A stretch of DNA of 64,000 nt from the NCBI RefSeq assembly GCF_013334205.1, contig NZ_CP054424.1:20001-84000 (forward strand), given 5' to 3'. Each line of letters begins with the position of its first letter. Position 1 is the first letter of the stretch. The notes beneath the pieces were generated by a model. The model made no database searches, was not told where the DNA came from, and saw only the letters and a program-made list of their open reading frames with translations. Of the stretch, positions 1 to 11,829 are shown one piece after another. The position numbers and the translations under genes are program-made. Source of the stretch: Rhodoferax sp. BAB1. Lineage in GTDB: Bacteria > Pseudomonadota > Gammaproteobacteria > Burkholderiales > Burkholderiaceae_C.

Positions 1-2400
<2,400 letters not shown>

Positions 2401-2510
2401 ATAACTTTGATTGAAGCAATCAAGGTTGTTATGCCAAGTGACGCATTCAAAATAAGCTGATTCGCTCTATAAATTCGTCGTCTTGACCCAGTCAAGATGG
2501 CAAAAAGTTA
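2401..2510 (+). other. 23S-5S internal transcribed spacer
   Basis: A 110-base spacer between the mature 23S and 5S ends. It contains inverted complementary pieces (ttgattgaagcaatcaa near 2408-2424, and cttgacc/gtcaag near 2482-2496) that can fold as processing stems. No tRNA gene is present in it. Confidence 0.8.
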
Positions 2511-2625
2511 TGCCTGATGACCATAGCGAGGTGGTCCCACTCCTTCCCATCCCGAACAGGACAGTGAAACGCCTCAGCGCCGATGATAGTGCGGGTTCCC
2601 GTGTGAAAGTAGGTCATCGTCAGGC
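2511..2625 (+). rRNA. rrf: 5S ribosomal RNA
   Basis: A sequence of about 115 bases starting tgcctgatgacc and ending gtcatcgtcaggc. The ends pair to form helix I (gcctgatga with tcatcgtcaggc). The internal block cccactccttcccatcccg and the later gatgatagtgcgggttcccg are typical betaproteobacterial 5S. Position and orientation match the end of an rrn operon, 110 bases after the 23S end. Confidence 0.96.
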
Positions 2626-2639
2626 TCTTACAGCAGAAA

Positions 2640-2668
2640 ACGCCCCGTCATTCGACGGGGCGTTTTTA
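2640..2668 (+). terminator. Rho-independent terminator of the rRNA operon
   Basis: A strong GC-rich hairpin: cgccccgtc, loop attc, gacggggcg, followed directly by a T tract (ttttta). It lies 15 bases after the 5S end and closes the rRNA transcription unit. The converging hydrolase gene on the minus strand ends just downstream at 2690. Confidence 0.95.
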
Positions 2669-2689
2669 TTTGTGCGTCAGAAAGACGAC

Positions 2690-3622
2690 TCAATGATTCA
2701 GGAGGCCGGGTTCGCCGGCGATGTCGACGGCCTGGGCCGCACCTGAACGTATGAGATCCTGGATCAGATCGTCCAGCCAGTTCTCGAAATTAACGCCCGC
2801 AAAGTGTCGTGACTGCAGCAGGCTGAAATAACTTGTCGCGCGGGCCCAGAGCCGCAAGTCCCGTAGCGTGATCTGCTGCAACTCCAGCAGCTTGAATTTC
2901 AGCAGAACCTTGGCGGCATACCGTGCATGGCGCACTGGATCGGTGGTGAACAGATCAAGGCGCTGCCGTGCATAGTCCAGTGCGCCCTGCACATCGTGCA
3001 GAACGGGGCCATGCCCGGGAATGACCAGGCTGGGGCGCAGGGACTCGATGAGATCAAGTGTCTGGCCGACCTCATGGAAGGCAGATGTCCCTTCGATCTC
3101 TGGAAAAACGACGCCAAAACCGTTGCCCCAGAGCGCATCGGCCGATATCAGGATGCGCAGTTCCGGCTGGAACAGGATGACCGAGTCAGGGTCGTGCCCG
3201 GGGGCCGCGTGGATTTCCCAATCACGACCCCCAAGATGGATCGTATGGCCCGGAGTGAGCAGCTGCTGATACGAGAATCGAGGGCAAAACTGCCCGGTCG
3301 GGGTGTAGCTCAGCGCCTCCTCGTCCCAGGCACGGACGGCTGGGGCCAGCCCCGGCGGAATATGGGTTCGCAGTGCCGGGTAAGTGGCTTGCAGGGTTGC
3401 GTTGCCGCCGCAGTGGTCGCTGTGCAGATGGGTGTTGATGAGCAGATCCAGCGGCCGCGAAGCAAGTTGGGCCTGAACCAGAGACAGTGTCAGGGCCGCA
3501 TGCGTACCGTAACCGCTGTCGACCAGGGCCGTCTGCTCAGAACCCAGCAGCAGGATGTTGTTCGAGGAGAGCCAGCCCCGCTCCAGGACAACGATGTCAG
3601 GCGGCAGGGCGGCGGGACTCAC
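2690..3622 (-). CDS. MBL-fold metallo-hydrolase
   Basis: A 310-residue metallo-beta-lactamase-fold protein. The zinc-binding motif HLHSDH lies at residues 65-70, with further candidate metal ligands H143 (PGHDPDS), D162 (ISADALWG) and H204 (IPGHGP), so the binuclear site looks complete. The substrate cannot be read from the sequence; hydroxyacylglutathione hydrolases, lactonases and acyl-thioester hydrolases share this layout. The start is taken as GTG at 3622, which overlaps the TGA stop of fadD (gtga). Longer upstream frames only read fadD out of frame. The overlap implies translational coupling with fadD, so an acyl-CoA or acyl-lactone substrate is a reasonable guess only. Confidence 0.88.
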   Translation of the reverse strand: MSPAALPPDIVVLERGWLSSNNILLLGSEQTALVDSGYGTHAALTLSLVQAQLASRPLDLLINTHLHSDHCGGNATLQATYPALRTHIPPGLAPAVRAWDEEALSYTPTGQFCPRFSYQQLLTPGHTIHLGGRDWEIHAAPGHDPDSVILFQPELRILISADALWGNGFGVVFPEIEGTSAFHEVGQTLDLIESLRPSLVIPGHGPVLHDVQGALDYARQRLDLFTTDPVRHARYAAKVLLKFKLLELQQITLRDLRLWARATSYFSLLQSRHFAGVNFENWLDDLIQDLIRSGAAQAVDIAGEPGLLNH

Positions 3623-5307
3623 TTGCCGGCTCGCAGCTCGCGACGCAGGATCTTGCCGACATTGGATTTGGGCAGCTCGTCGCGGAACTCGATGTACTTG
3701 GGGTGTTTGTAGCCGGTCAGGTTCTGGGCGCAGTACTTGGCCACATCGTCCTCGCTCAGGGTCGGGTCGCTGCGGACCACATAGACCTTGATCGCTTCGC
3801 CCTGCTTGGCATCGGGCACGCCGATGACGGCGCATTCGAGCACGCCGTCACACAGGGAAATGACGTTCTCGAGTTCGCTGGGGAAGACGTTGAAGCCGCT
3901 GACCAGGATCATGTCCTTCTTGCGATCAACGATGCGGGTGTAGCCCTGAGTGTCCATGATGCCGATGTCGCCGGTACGCATGAAACCGTCCGCCGTGAAG
4001 GCCTGGGCGGTCTCGACCGGCTGCATGTAATAACCCGTCATCACGTTCGGACCCCTGATGCAGATTTCACCTGAATCGCCGACAGCGAGCGACTTGCCCT
4101 CGTCGTCCTTGATGGCGATTTCGACGCCGGGCAGCGGCAGGCCTATGGTGCCGCTGAACTTGTCGGTCGTGACGGGGTTGTTGGTGCCGATGGCGCAGGT
4201 CTCGCTCATGCCCCAGCCTTCCACCATGGCGCAGCCGGTGACTTCACGCCAGTGCCTCGCGGTTCCTTCGGAAGCGGCCATGCCACCGGCCTGGGAGACA
4301 CAGAGCTGGGAGAAATCCACGGTACGGAACTGCGGGTGCTGCAACAGGGCATTAAAGAGGGTGTTCACCGCCGGCAGCATGTGGAACGGACGCCGCTTGA
4401 GGACTTCCACGAACTTGCCGATGTCGCGCGGATTGGGTACCAGCGTGATATGTGAGCCCCAGCGTATGGCCAGGAAACACAGGGTCAATGCAAAGATGTG
4501 GTACAGCGGCAGCGCCGCAATGCTATTGGTCTCGCGCACGTTGCCGACCCGATCGAGGGCCGGCGTGAACCAGGCCTCAGCCTGCAGGATGGCCGCCACC
4601 ACGTTGCGGTGGGTCAATACCGCGCCCTTGCTCAAACCGGTGGTGCCGCCGGTGTATTGCAGGAAGGCGATCGAATCGAGGTTGGTGGCCGCTGGTTTGA
4701 GTGACAGGTGGGAGCCCTCGGCCAGTGCCTTGCGGAAAGGGGTGACCGTACGCCCCTCGTTTGTGGGCAGGCGGAAAGGGGGCACCATCTTGGCCAGGTG
4801 GCGTACGGCAAACGTGAGCCAGCGCCCGTACCAGGGGCCCAGCAGATCGCCGAATGCGGTCAGCACCACATGCTTGACCGGCGTGCGGCTGATGACTTCC
4901 TCCAGCGTGTGTGCGAAATTCTCGAGCACGACAATCGCCGTGGCGCCCGAGTCCTTGAGCTGGTGCTCGAGTTCCCGCGCGGTGTAGAGCGGGTTGACAT
5001 TAACGCAGGTATACCCCGCTCGCAGGATGGCCGCCATGGTCACGGCGAACTGCGGCACATTGGGCAGCATGATGGCCACCCGTGCGCCGGGCTCCAGTCC
5101 CAGGCGCTGCAACCAGGCGCCGAATGCCGCGGACAGATCGTCGAGTTGCCGGTAGCTCATCCACCGTTCCATACAGACCGAAAAGGGCTGGGTGGCATTC
5201 TTGCGGAAGGACTCCTCCAGCAGCTGTGCCAGCGAACTGTATTGGCCCGGATCGACATTGTGCGGCACCCCGGCGGGGTAACTCGGTAACCAGAATTTTT
5301 CCATCAA
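3619..5307 (-). CDS. fadD: Long-chain fatty acid--CoA ligase
   Basis: AMP-forming acyl-CoA synthetase of 562 residues, the usual FadD length. It activates free fatty acids to acyl-CoA through an acyl-adenylate, normally at the inner face of the membrane. Signature motifs in order: P-loop YTGGTTGLSKGA at 218-229, GWGMSET at 364-370, TGD at 445-447, the hinge region around DRKKDM at 461-466, and GKILRREL at 551-558 with the adenylation lysine K552. The start could also be the second methionine. It is the first gene of a two-gene minus-strand unit with the overlapping MBL hydrolase; the promoter should lie in the 138-base gap shared with the divergent GNAT gene. Confidence 0.95.
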   Translation of the reverse strand: MMEKFWLPSYPAGVPHNVDPGQYSSLAQLLEESFRKNATQPFSVCMERWMSYRQLDDLSAAFGAWLQRLGLEPGARVAIMLPNVPQFAVTMAAILRAGYTCVNVNPLYTARELEHQLKDSGATAIVVLENFAHTLEEVISRTPVKHVVLTAFGDLLGPWYGRWLTFAVRHLAKMVPPFRLPTNEGRTVTPFRKALAEGSHLSLKPAATNLDSIAFLQYTGGTTGLSKGAVLTHRNVVAAILQAEAWFTPALDRVGNVRETNSIAALPLYHIFALTLCFLAIRWGSHITLVPNPRDIGKFVEVLKRRPFHMLPAVNTLFNALLQHPQFRTVDFSQLCVSQAGGMAASEGTARHWREVTGCAMVEGWGMSETCAIGTNNPVTTDKFSGTIGLPLPGVEIAIKDDEGKSLAVGDSGEICIRGPNVMTGYYMQPVETAQAFTADGFMRTGDIGIMDTQGYTRIVDRKKDMILVSGFNVFPSELENVISLCDGVLECAVIGVPDAKQGEAIKVYVVRSDPTLSEDDVAKYCAQNLTGYKHPKYIEFRDELPKSNVGKILRRELRAGK

Positions 5308-5445
5308 TCACTCCATGACAGGGCTATTGAACCGCAGAGGCGAAGGGCGCGACACCGGGCTTCTCCTAGGTTCGGGGCAAAACTGTCACGCACGCGTCAA
5401 GGCCGCAGACTGGATGAAAACGGCAAATGACCTTACATTGGCGGC

Positions 5446-6162
5446 ATGGACACGAACAAGGACAGCAGCGCAACCGAGCCGGGCAGTGAGCTGCTGCGTG
5501 TGCTGCCCCCGGAGCAAAGTGCCTCGGCCAGGGCGCCCTGGGTGGCCGTGATCCGCCGTTTGGGGGCCAGGCACCGGGGGCGCATCGCACGCCATCTGCA
5601 GGCGCTGGACGAGCGCGATCGTTACCTGCGCTTCGGTTATCTGGCCAATGATGCCCAGATCCAGGCCTACGTCGACACCCTGGACTTCGAGCATGACGCC
5701 GTGTTCGGCATCTACAACCGCCGGCTGGAATTGGTGGCCATGGCCCACCTGGCGCACTCGGTGGACCGGAACTTCGATGCCTGTGCGGAATTCGGGGTCT
5801 CGGTGCTGCCTTCCGTACGCGGCCACGGTTATGGCAGCAAGCTGTTTGCACGGGCCATGCGGCATGCGCGCAATGAGGGCGTGCACCTGATGTTCATCCA
5901 CGCCCTCAGCGAGAACAAGGCCATGCTCAGCATCGCTCGCAAGGCCGGTGCATCGGTGGAGTACGACGGCTCAGAGGCGAGCGCCTACTTGCGCCTTCCG
6001 CCAGCCACTTTCGAGAGCCAGGTGACGGAAATGGTCGAGGAACAACTGGCCCAGACAGATTACCGCCTCAAGGTGCAGGCCAAGCAGTTCTGGGAATTCC
6101 TCTCCGGTCTGCAGGACGTGCGCCGTGGCGTGCGCGAGGCACGGCACAAATCCTCACCCTGA
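5446..6162 (+). CDS. GNAT-family N-acetyltransferase
   Basis: A 238-residue protein with one GNAT fold. The acetyl-CoA pyrophosphate-binding motif is seen as RGHGYG at residues 125-130, preceded by the beta-4 strand EFGVSVLPSV and followed by the alpha helix SKLFARAMRHARNEG. The N-terminal 30 residues are polar and probably disordered. The region ERDRYLRFGYLANDAQIQAYVD resembles the GNAT proteins that follow acyl-CoA genes in betaproteobacteria. The acceptor substrate is unknown. It is transcribed divergently from fadD and stands alone. Confidence 0.85.
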   Translation: MDTNKDSSATEPGSELLRVLPPEQSASARAPWVAVIRRLGARHRGRIARHLQALDERDRYLRFGYLANDAQIQAYVDTLDFEHDAVFGIYNRRLELVAMAHLAHSVDRNFDACAEFGVSVLPSVRGHGYGSKLFARAMRHARNEGVHLMFIHALSENKAMLSIARKAGASVEYDGSEASAYLRLPPATFESQVTEMVEEQLAQTDYRLKVQAKQFWEFLSGLQDVRRGVREARHKSSP

Positions 6163-6248
6163 AGCCGGCCGTCCGCTCGTCATGAGCCTGCCGCGGTGAT
6201 CCGCTATCCTATGGGGGTCGTAACCACAGCACCCCCGTGCCGCCGTCA

Positions 6249-7130
6249 GTGTCAGACCCCTACCCCGCGCGTGTCCCCGAAAAAGAGGACAAACGCACGT
6301 TCCTGAAGAAGCTGGCCGAGTTCATCCACCCGGGACCGGATTCCACCGCCGAGCTGATCGAAACCCTGGCCGAAGCCGAAGACAATCAGGTCATTGGCGC
6401 CGAATCGCGCTACATGCTCGAAGGTGTGCTGCGCATGGCCGAGATGACAGCCGGCGATGTCATGGTGCCGGCCCCGCGCATGGACCTGATCGACATCAAC
6501 GCACCCTTCGACGAGTTGCTCAATGTGGTGATCGACACCGCCCACTCCCGCTTCCCGGTTTTTGAGGGCGAGCGCGAGAACATCATCGGCATCCTGATGG
6601 CCAAGGACCTGCTCAAGCTGCAGCGGGCGCCCGAGCTCAATATCCGGGCCCTGCTGCGGCCCGCCGTCTTCGTGCCCGAGAGCAAGGGCCTGAACGACCT
6701 GCTGCACGAATTCCGCGGCAATCGCAATCACCTGGCCATCGTGATCGACGAGTTCGGCCGTGTGGCCGGGCTCATCACCATCGAGGACGTGCTCGAGCAG
6801 ATCGTGGGCGAGATCGAGGACGAATTTGATATCTCCGAGGACGAGGGCGACATCTTCGGCCTGGCCGACCAGACCTACCGTGTCAACGGCAGCGCGGCGG
6901 TGGAGCGCGTCAATGAGGCCTTCAGTGTCACCATCACCGGCAGCGACCCCGACGAGAGTTTCGACACGATCGGAGGCCTGATCGCCCACGAGATGGGCCA
7001 TGTGCCGCGCCGGGGCGAGCAGCATGTGATTGCCGGGCTCAAGTTCCTCGTGCTGCACACCAAGGGCGGTGCCGTGAAGTGGTTCAAGGTTTCGCCCGTG
7101 ACGCCGCACAAGGCCGCGACCGATGCGTGA
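6249..7130 (+). CDS. corC: CorC/HlyC-type CBS-domain protein
   Basis: Cytosolic CorC-type protein with paired CBS domains (about residues 65-190) followed by a CorC_HlyC transporter-associated domain (about 205-285). CBS signatures include AGDVMVPAPRMDLI and the repeat ending AGLITIEDVLEQIVGEIEDE. Members are linked to magnesium/cobalt efflux and are regularly found next to lnt. The start is chosen at GTG 6249 (VSDPYPAR) because that matches the usual N-terminus; GTG 6237 adds four residues and is also possible, and neither has a clear ribosome-binding site. The stop overlaps the lnt start by 8 bases, so the pair is translationally coupled. Confidence 0.9.
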   Translation: MSDPYPARVPEKEDKRTFLKKLAEFIHPGPDSTAELIETLAEAEDNQVIGAESRYMLEGVLRMAEMTAGDVMVPAPRMDLIDINAPFDELLNVVIDTAHSRFPVFEGERENIIGILMAKDLLKLQRAPELNIRALLRPAVFVPESKGLNDLLHEFRGNRNHLAIVIDEFGRVAGLITIEDVLEQIVGEIEDEFDISEDEGDIFGLADQTYRVNGSAAVERVNEAFSVTITGSDPDESFDTIGGLIAHEMGHVPRRGEQHVIAGLKFLVLHTKGGAVKWFKVSPVTPHKAATDA

Positions 7131-8637
7131 GCGCTGGGCGCGGGCCGGCTCCTGGGCGCTGAGCAGCGCCGCCGGGCTGGCCCAGGCGCTGGCCATGGCC
7201 GCGCCCTGGGATGGCCAGCCGCGCTGGTGGCTGCAACTCCTGGCCCTGGGCCTGCTGGCCTGGCAACTCGAGCGTAGCACCAGCTGGAAGCAGGCGGCGC
7301 TGGCCGGCTGGCTGTTTGCCACGGCCTGGCTGGCCGCCACCTTCTGGTGGCTCTACATCTCCATGCACACCTATGGCGGACTGCCGGCTGCACTCGCCGT
7401 GCTCGCCGTGCTGGCCCTGGCGGCGGCGCTGGCGCTGTACTACGCGGTGGCCTGCGCGCTGCAACAGCGTTATGCACCCGTACAGCGCGCCTTGCGGGCC
7501 CTGCTGTTTGCGGCGCTCTGGCTGTTGGCGGAGCTGGCGCGCGGCGTCTGGTTCACGGGCTTCGGCTGGGGTGGCAGCGGCTACGCCCATGTCGAAGGGC
7601 CGCTGGCTGGCTACGCGCCCTGGCTGGGTGTCTACGGTATTTCGGCGCTGACCGCCTGGCTGGCCATGACGATCCCGCAGATCTGGGCCTGCGGGCACTG
7701 GCAGCGCCTGGCGGCCCTGGTGGTGCTGGCCCTGCCCTCGGTGCATCAGATGGATGGGGTCGAGAGCACCCGCTCCACCGGCCCTCTGAGCGTGGCCCTG
7801 TTGCAAGGCAACATCCCCCAGGACGAGAAATTCCAGCCCGGTACCGGTGTGCCCACGGCCCTGCGCTGGTACGGTGAGCAGCTGCAGCAGCAAACGGCCG
7901 CCCTGGTCGTGGCCCCCGAAACGGCGCTGCCGCTGCTGCCGCAACAGTTGCCCGAGGGCTATTGGGCGGCCCTGCGCCAGCGTTATGCCCGGGGCGAGCA
8001 GGCGGCGCTGGTCGGCTTGCCGCTGGGCAGCCACCGCGAGGGCTACACCAATGCTGCCGTGGGACTGGCGCCGGACCAGCCGTCCTGGCGCTACGACAAA
8101 CACCACCTCGTGCCTTTCGGCGAATTCGTGCCGACCGGCTTCAAGTGGTTCACCGCCATGATGCAGATCCCCTTGGGGGATTTCAATCGCGGTGATGTCG
8201 GCCAGCCCTCCTTTGCCTGGTCAGGCCAGCGCCTGGCGCCCAACATCTGCTACGAAGACCTGTTCGGCGAAGAACTGGCGGCGCGTTTCCGGGACCCGGC
8301 CCAGGCACCCACGGTGTTCGTCAACCTCAGCAACATCGCCTGGTTTGGCAACACGGTGGCGATCGACCAGCACCTGCACATCTCGCGCATGCGCACGCTG
8401 GAGTTCGCGCGGCCTTTCGTGCGGGCCACCAACACGGGCTCGACGGCCATCATCGACCACCGCGGCCAGGTCATCGCCGAACTGCCGCGCCACACCCAGG
8501 GCGTGCTGCGGGGCGAAGTCGAGGGCCGCGAGGGGCTGACGCTGTACGCCCGCTGGGTGGCGCACACGGGTTTGTGGCCGCTGTGGCTGGCCGGGCTGGC
8601 CGGGCTGCTGTGGGCCGTCTGGCGCAAAAGAGCCTGA
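7123..8637 (+). CDS. lnt: Apolipoprotein N-acyltransferase
   Basis: Integral inner-membrane enzyme of 504 residues that adds the third acyl chain to lipoprotein N-terminal cysteines, using phospholipid as donor. About six hydrophobic segments occupy residues 10-205, followed by a periplasmic nitrilase-type domain with the Glu-Lys-Cys triad: E266 (VAPETALPLLP), K326 (YDKHHLVPFGEF) and C376 (NICYEDLFGEE). A final transmembrane helix lies at about 480-500 (LWPLWLAGLAGLLWAVW). All catalytic residues are intact. It overlaps corC by 8 bases. Confidence 0.97.
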   Translation: MRERWARAGSWALSSAAGLAQALAMAAPWDGQPRWWLQLLALGLLAWQLERSTSWKQAALAGWLFATAWLAATFWWLYISMHTYGGLPAALAVLAVLALAAALALYYAVACALQQRYAPVQRALRALLFAALWLLAELARGVWFTGFGWGGSGYAHVEGPLAGYAPWLGVYGISALTAWLAMTIPQIWACGHWQRLAALVVLALPSVHQMDGVESTRSTGPLSVALLQGNIPQDEKFQPGTGVPTALRWYGEQLQQQTAALVVAPETALPLLPQQLPEGYWAALRQRYARGEQAALVGLPLGSHREGYTNAAVGLAPDQPSWRYDKHHLVPFGEFVPTGFKWFTAMMQIPLGDFNRGDVGQPSFAWSGQRLAPNICYEDLFGEELAARFRDPAQAPTVFVNLSNIAWFGNTVAIDQHLHISRMRTLEFARPFVRATNTGSTAIIDHRGQVIAELPRHTQGVLRGEVEGREGLTLYARWVAHTGLWPLWLAGLAGLLWAVWRKRA

Positions 8638-8760
8638 TCCCCCCTGGGGAGCGGCCCGAAGCCCCGTAAAATCAAGGGCTTACGCGGAAATCCGCCTATT
8701 TCAGCGCCCCGGCGCGCTGCACCCGCCTGCCGGGTGCATGCGCCTGCACCTGATCCAACC

Positions 8761-9666
8761 ATGTTGACCTTCCAACAAATCATCCTGAAACTGCAGTCCT
8801 ACTGGGATGCCCAGGGCTGCGCGCTCCTGCAGCCCTACGACATGGAAGTCGGCGCCGGCACGTCGCACACCGCTACGTTTTTGAGAGCAATCGGCCCCGA
8901 ACCGTGGAAGGCCGCCTATGTGCAGCCCAGCCGCCGCCCCAAGGACGGCCGTTATGGCGAGAACCCCAACCGCCTGCAGCACTACTACCAGTACCAGGTG
9001 GTGCTCAAGCCCGCGCCCAGCAACATCCTCGAGCTGTACCTGGGTTCGCTCGAAGCGCTGGGCTTCGACCTGAAGAAAAACGACATCCGCTTCGTCGAGG
9101 ACGACTGGGAGAACCCCACGCTGGGCGCCTGGGGCCTGGGCTGGGAAGTCTGGCTCAACGGCATGGAGGTGACGCAGTTCACCTACTTCCAGCAGGTCGG
9201 CGGCATCGACTGCAAGCCCATCACCGGCGAGATCACCTACGGCCTGGAGCGCCTGGCCATGTACCTGCAGGGCGTGGACAACGTCTACGACCTCAAGTGG
9301 ACCGACACCATGAGCTATGGCGACGTCTACCTGCAGAACGAAAAAGAGCAGTCGGCCTACAACTTCGAACACAGCGACGCCGACTTCCTCTTCACCGCCT
9401 TCACGGCGCATGAAAAACAGGCCAAGCACCTGATGGAACAGCAGCTCGCATTGCCCGCCTACGAGCAGGTGCTCAAGTGTGCGCACAGCTTCAACCTGCT
9501 GGACGCACGTGGCGCCATCTCGGTGACCGAGCGCGCCGCCTACATCGGCCGCATCCGCAACCTGGCCCGTGCCGTGGCGCAGAGTTATTACGAAAGCCGC
9601 GAGCGCCTGGGTTTCCCCATGGCCCCGCGTGCCTGGGTCGAGCAAATGACGAAGAAGGCAGCCTGA
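8761..9666 (+). CDS. glyQ: Glycine--tRNA ligase alpha subunit
   Basis: Alpha subunit (301 residues) of the heterotetrameric bacterial glycyl-tRNA synthetase, which activates glycine and charges tRNA-Gly. The start at 8761 gives [15 protein letters not shown], the family N-terminus; an in-frame ATG at 8734 would add nine unlikely residues. Conserved blocks include [35 protein letters not shown] and the class II motif region [11 protein letters not shown]. It is followed after 4 bases by glyS, the normal alpha-beta order. The 123-base upstream gap contains the short hairpin gcggaaatccgc at about 8683-8694 but no strong terminator. Confidence 0.97.
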   Translation: MLTFQQIILKLQSYWDAQGCALLQPYDMEVGAGTSHTATFLRAIGPEPWKAAYVQPSRRPKDGRYGENPNRLQHYYQYQVVLKPAPSNILELYLGSLEALGFDLKKNDIRFVEDDWENPTLGAWGLGWEVWLNGMEVTQFTYFQQVGGIDCKPITGEITYGLERLAMYLQGVDNVYDLKWTDTMSYGDVYLQNEKEQSAYNFEHSDADFLFTAFTAHEKQAKHLMEQQLALPAYEQVLKCAHSFNLLDARGAISVTERAAYIGRIRNLARAVAQSYYESRERLGFPMAPRAWVEQMTKKAA

Positions 9667-9670
9667 CACC

Positions 9671-11818
9671 ATGACGACCCAAAACCTTCTTGTTGAACTG
9701 TTTGTCGAAGAGCTGCCGCCCAAGGCGCTCAAGAAGCTTGGTGACGCTTTTGCCGGTGTGCTATTCGAGGAACTCAAGTTGCGCGGCCTGACTTCCGATA
9801 ACTCAGTCCTGACTTCGTTTGCCTCGCCACGTAGACTGGCAGCTCATATAACGAATGTGCGTGAGCGAGGTGCCGACAAGGAAGTTGTCGAAAAGCTGAT
9901 GCCACTTGCAATCGCGATTAAAGATGGCAAGCCTACGGAGGCATTTCGCAAGAGGCTGGCGAAAGAGGGGCGGGGACACTTGGCAGACCTCTGGCCGAAT
10001 GCGGTGGACGGGTCGGATAGTCTGCTTGTCCAGAACGATGGCAAAACTGACGCTGTCTACATGCGCGGCTTGGCGGTCGGCGGTAGCTTGCAGGTTGGTT
10101 TGGAAGCTGCTCTTGCCGAATCCATTGCCAAGCTGCCCATCCCCAAGGTCATGAGCTACCAGCTCGAGACGGATTGCGAATTGCCGGGCTGGAGCAGTGT
10201 CAACTTCGTGCGCCCGGCGCACGGTCTGGTGGCCCTGCATGGCAGCACCGTGGTGCCCGTGAAGGCCCTGGGCCTGACGGCCGGCAACAGCACGCGCGGT
10301 CACCGCTTCGAGGCCAAGAGCGAAGTCGTGGTGCTGAAGGATGCCGACAGCTACGCCAGCGCGCTGCTGAACGAGGGCGCAGTGATCGCCTCCTTTGCCG
10401 AGCGCAAGGCCGAGATTGCGCGCCAGTTGGCGGCTGCAGCGGCCAAGGTCGGCGGGGGAGCCCGTCCGATCGAGGACGATGCGCTGCTCGACGAGGTGAC
10501 GGCCCTGGTCGAGCGCCCCAATGTGCTGGTCTGCCAGTTCGAGCAGGAGTTTCTCGGCGTGCCGCAGGAATGCCTGATCCTCACGATGAAGGCCAACCAG
10601 AAGTATTTCCCGCTGCTGGACGCGGCCGGCAAGCTCACGAACAAATTCCTCGTGGTCAGCAACATCAGCCCGACCGATGCCAGCGCGGTGATCGGTGGCA
10701 ACGAGCGCGTGGTGCGCCCGCGCCTGGCCGATGCCAAGTTCTTCTTCGACCAGGACCGCAAGAAGACGCTCGAATCGCGCGTCGAGGGCCTGGGCAAGGT
10801 GGTCTATCACAACAAGCTCGGCACCCAGGGTGAGCGGGTGGAGCGCGTGCGTGCCATTGCCAAGGCCATTGCCCAGCAACTGGGCGACACCAAGCTGGTC
10901 GCCACTGCCGATACGGCTGCGCGCCTGGCCAAGACCGACCTGCTGACCGACATGGTGGGCGAGTTCCCCGAGCTGCAGGGCATCATGGGCGGGTATTACG
11001 CGCGCCATGACGGCCTGGGCGAGGAGGTGGCCAACGCCATCGAAGACCATTACAAGCCGCGCTTCGCCGGTGACGAGTTGCCGCGCAATACGACCGGTCT
11101 GGTGGTGGCACTGGCCGACAAGCTGGAGACCCTGGTCGGCATGTTCGGCATCGGCAACCTGCCCACCGGCGACAAGGATCCTTTTGCGCTTCGCCGTCAC
11201 GCGCTGGGCGTGATCCGCATCCTTGTGGAGCGCGACCTGGAAGTTTCCTTGTTCGGTCTGATTGGTGCTGCCTTTGCGGCATTCCCAAAAGGGTTGATTG
11301 GCCAAGCAAATACTGATCTTTTGATTTTCATGCTCGATCGGTTTGCGGGCTTGCTGCGTGAGGAAGGCTTTACGCCACAGGAGGTTGACGCCGTCATGGC
11401 GCTTAACCCGGTGCGTCTGAATCTTGTGCCTAGGCAACTGGCCGCCGTGCGCGCCTTCGCTGCCCTGCCCGAAGCGGCCGCCCTGGCCGCGGCCAACAAG
11501 CGCATCAGCAACATCCTCAAGAAAGCACAGGAAGTCGATGCCCACGTCAGCGAAGTGCTGCTGAAGGAAACGGCCGAGAAAAACCTCTACGCCGCATTGA
11601 AGAATGTGGTGCCCCAGGCCAACGCCCAGTTCGAGGCCGGTGACTACACCGCCTCGCTCAAGACCCTGGCCGCCCTGCGCGCTCCGGTGGACGCCTTCTT
11701 CGACGACGTGATGGTGAATGCCGAAGAGCTGGACCTGCGCCTGAACCGCCAGGGCCTGCTCAAGAGCCTGCACGACGCCATGAACCGCGTGGCCGACCTG
11801 TCGCGCCTGGCGACATAA
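9671..11818 (+). CDS. glyS: Glycine--tRNA ligase beta subunit
   Basis: Beta subunit (715 residues) of glycyl-tRNA synthetase, required for tRNA binding and full activity. Family blocks seen include the N-terminal LLVELFVEELPPKALKKLG, the central ECLILTMKANQKYFPLLD, and the HD-like region GIMGGYYARHDG. The reading frame is intact. Base and codon use are uneven: about 9680-10135 and 11240-11440 are visibly richer in A/T and use codons such as ATA, CGA, AGG, CCA, CTT and AAA, whereas the rest uses the strongly GC3-biased codons of neighbouring genes. This pattern suggests intragenic recombination with a related but lower-GC allele, with function retained. Confidence 0.97.
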   Translation: MTTQNLLVELFVEELPPKALKKLGDAFAGVLFEELKLRGLTSDNSVLTSFASPRRLAAHITNVRERGADKEVVEKLMPLAIAIKDGKPTEAFRKRLAKEGRGHLADLWPNAVDGSDSLLVQNDGKTDAVYMRGLAVGGSLQVGLEAALAESIAKLPIPKVMSYQLETDCELPGWSSVNFVRPAHGLVALHGSTVVPVKALGLTAGNSTRGHRFEAKSEVVVLKDADSYASALLNEGAVIASFAERKAEIARQLAAAAAKVGGGARPIEDDALLDEVTALVERPNVLVCQFEQEFLGVPQECLILTMKANQKYFPLLDAAGKLTNKFLVVSNISPTDASAVIGGNERVVRPRLADAKFFFDQDRKKTLESRVEGLGKVVYHNKLGTQGERVERVRAIAKAIAQQLGDTKLVATADTAARLAKTDLLTDMVGEFPELQGIMGGYYARHDGLGEEVANAIEDHYKPRFAGDELPRNTTGLVVALADKLETLVGMFGIGNLPTGDKDPFALRRHALGVIRILVERDLEVSLFGLIGAAFAAFPKGLIGQANTDLLIFMLDRFAGLLREEGFTPQEVDAVMALNPVRLNLVPRQLAAVRAFAALPEAAALAAANKRISNILKKAQEVDAHVSEVLLKETAEKNLYAALKNVVPQANAQFEAGDYTASLKTLAALRAPVDAFFDDVMVNAEELDLRLNRQGLLKSLHDAMNRVADLSRLAT
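9680..10135 (+). other. Lower-GC block within glyS (candidate recombination tract 1)
   Basis: Within glyS this stretch departs from the window's usual codon habit. Codons such as ATA, CGA, CCA, CTT, AGG, GGA, GCA and AAA are frequent, while immediately flanking sequence (glyQ, and glyS after about 10140) is almost entirely G/C at third positions. The protein remains full-length and family-like. Boundaries are judged by eye. Confidence 0.6.
11240..11440 (+). other. Lower-GC block within glyS (candidate recombination tract 2)
   Basis: A second short tract with A/T-ending codons (for example cca aaa ggg ttg att ggc, then gca aat act gat ctt) between strongly GC3-biased sequence. It encodes roughly residues 524-590 of the beta subunit, with no frame disruption. 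Its separation from the first tract points to a mosaic gene rather than a wholly foreign one. Confidence 0.55.
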
Positions 11819-11829
11819 GGGCGCATCGG

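Noticed and set aside
9680..10135. Frameshift or assembly error in glyS as the reason for odd composition
   Set aside because: The frame is continuous and the encoded residues match the family, so the change is in codon choice, not in reading frame.
9803..11773. A 656-residue open frame antisense to glyS
   Set aside because: It mirrors glyS in the opposite strand and has no recognisable motif; glyS itself is intact.
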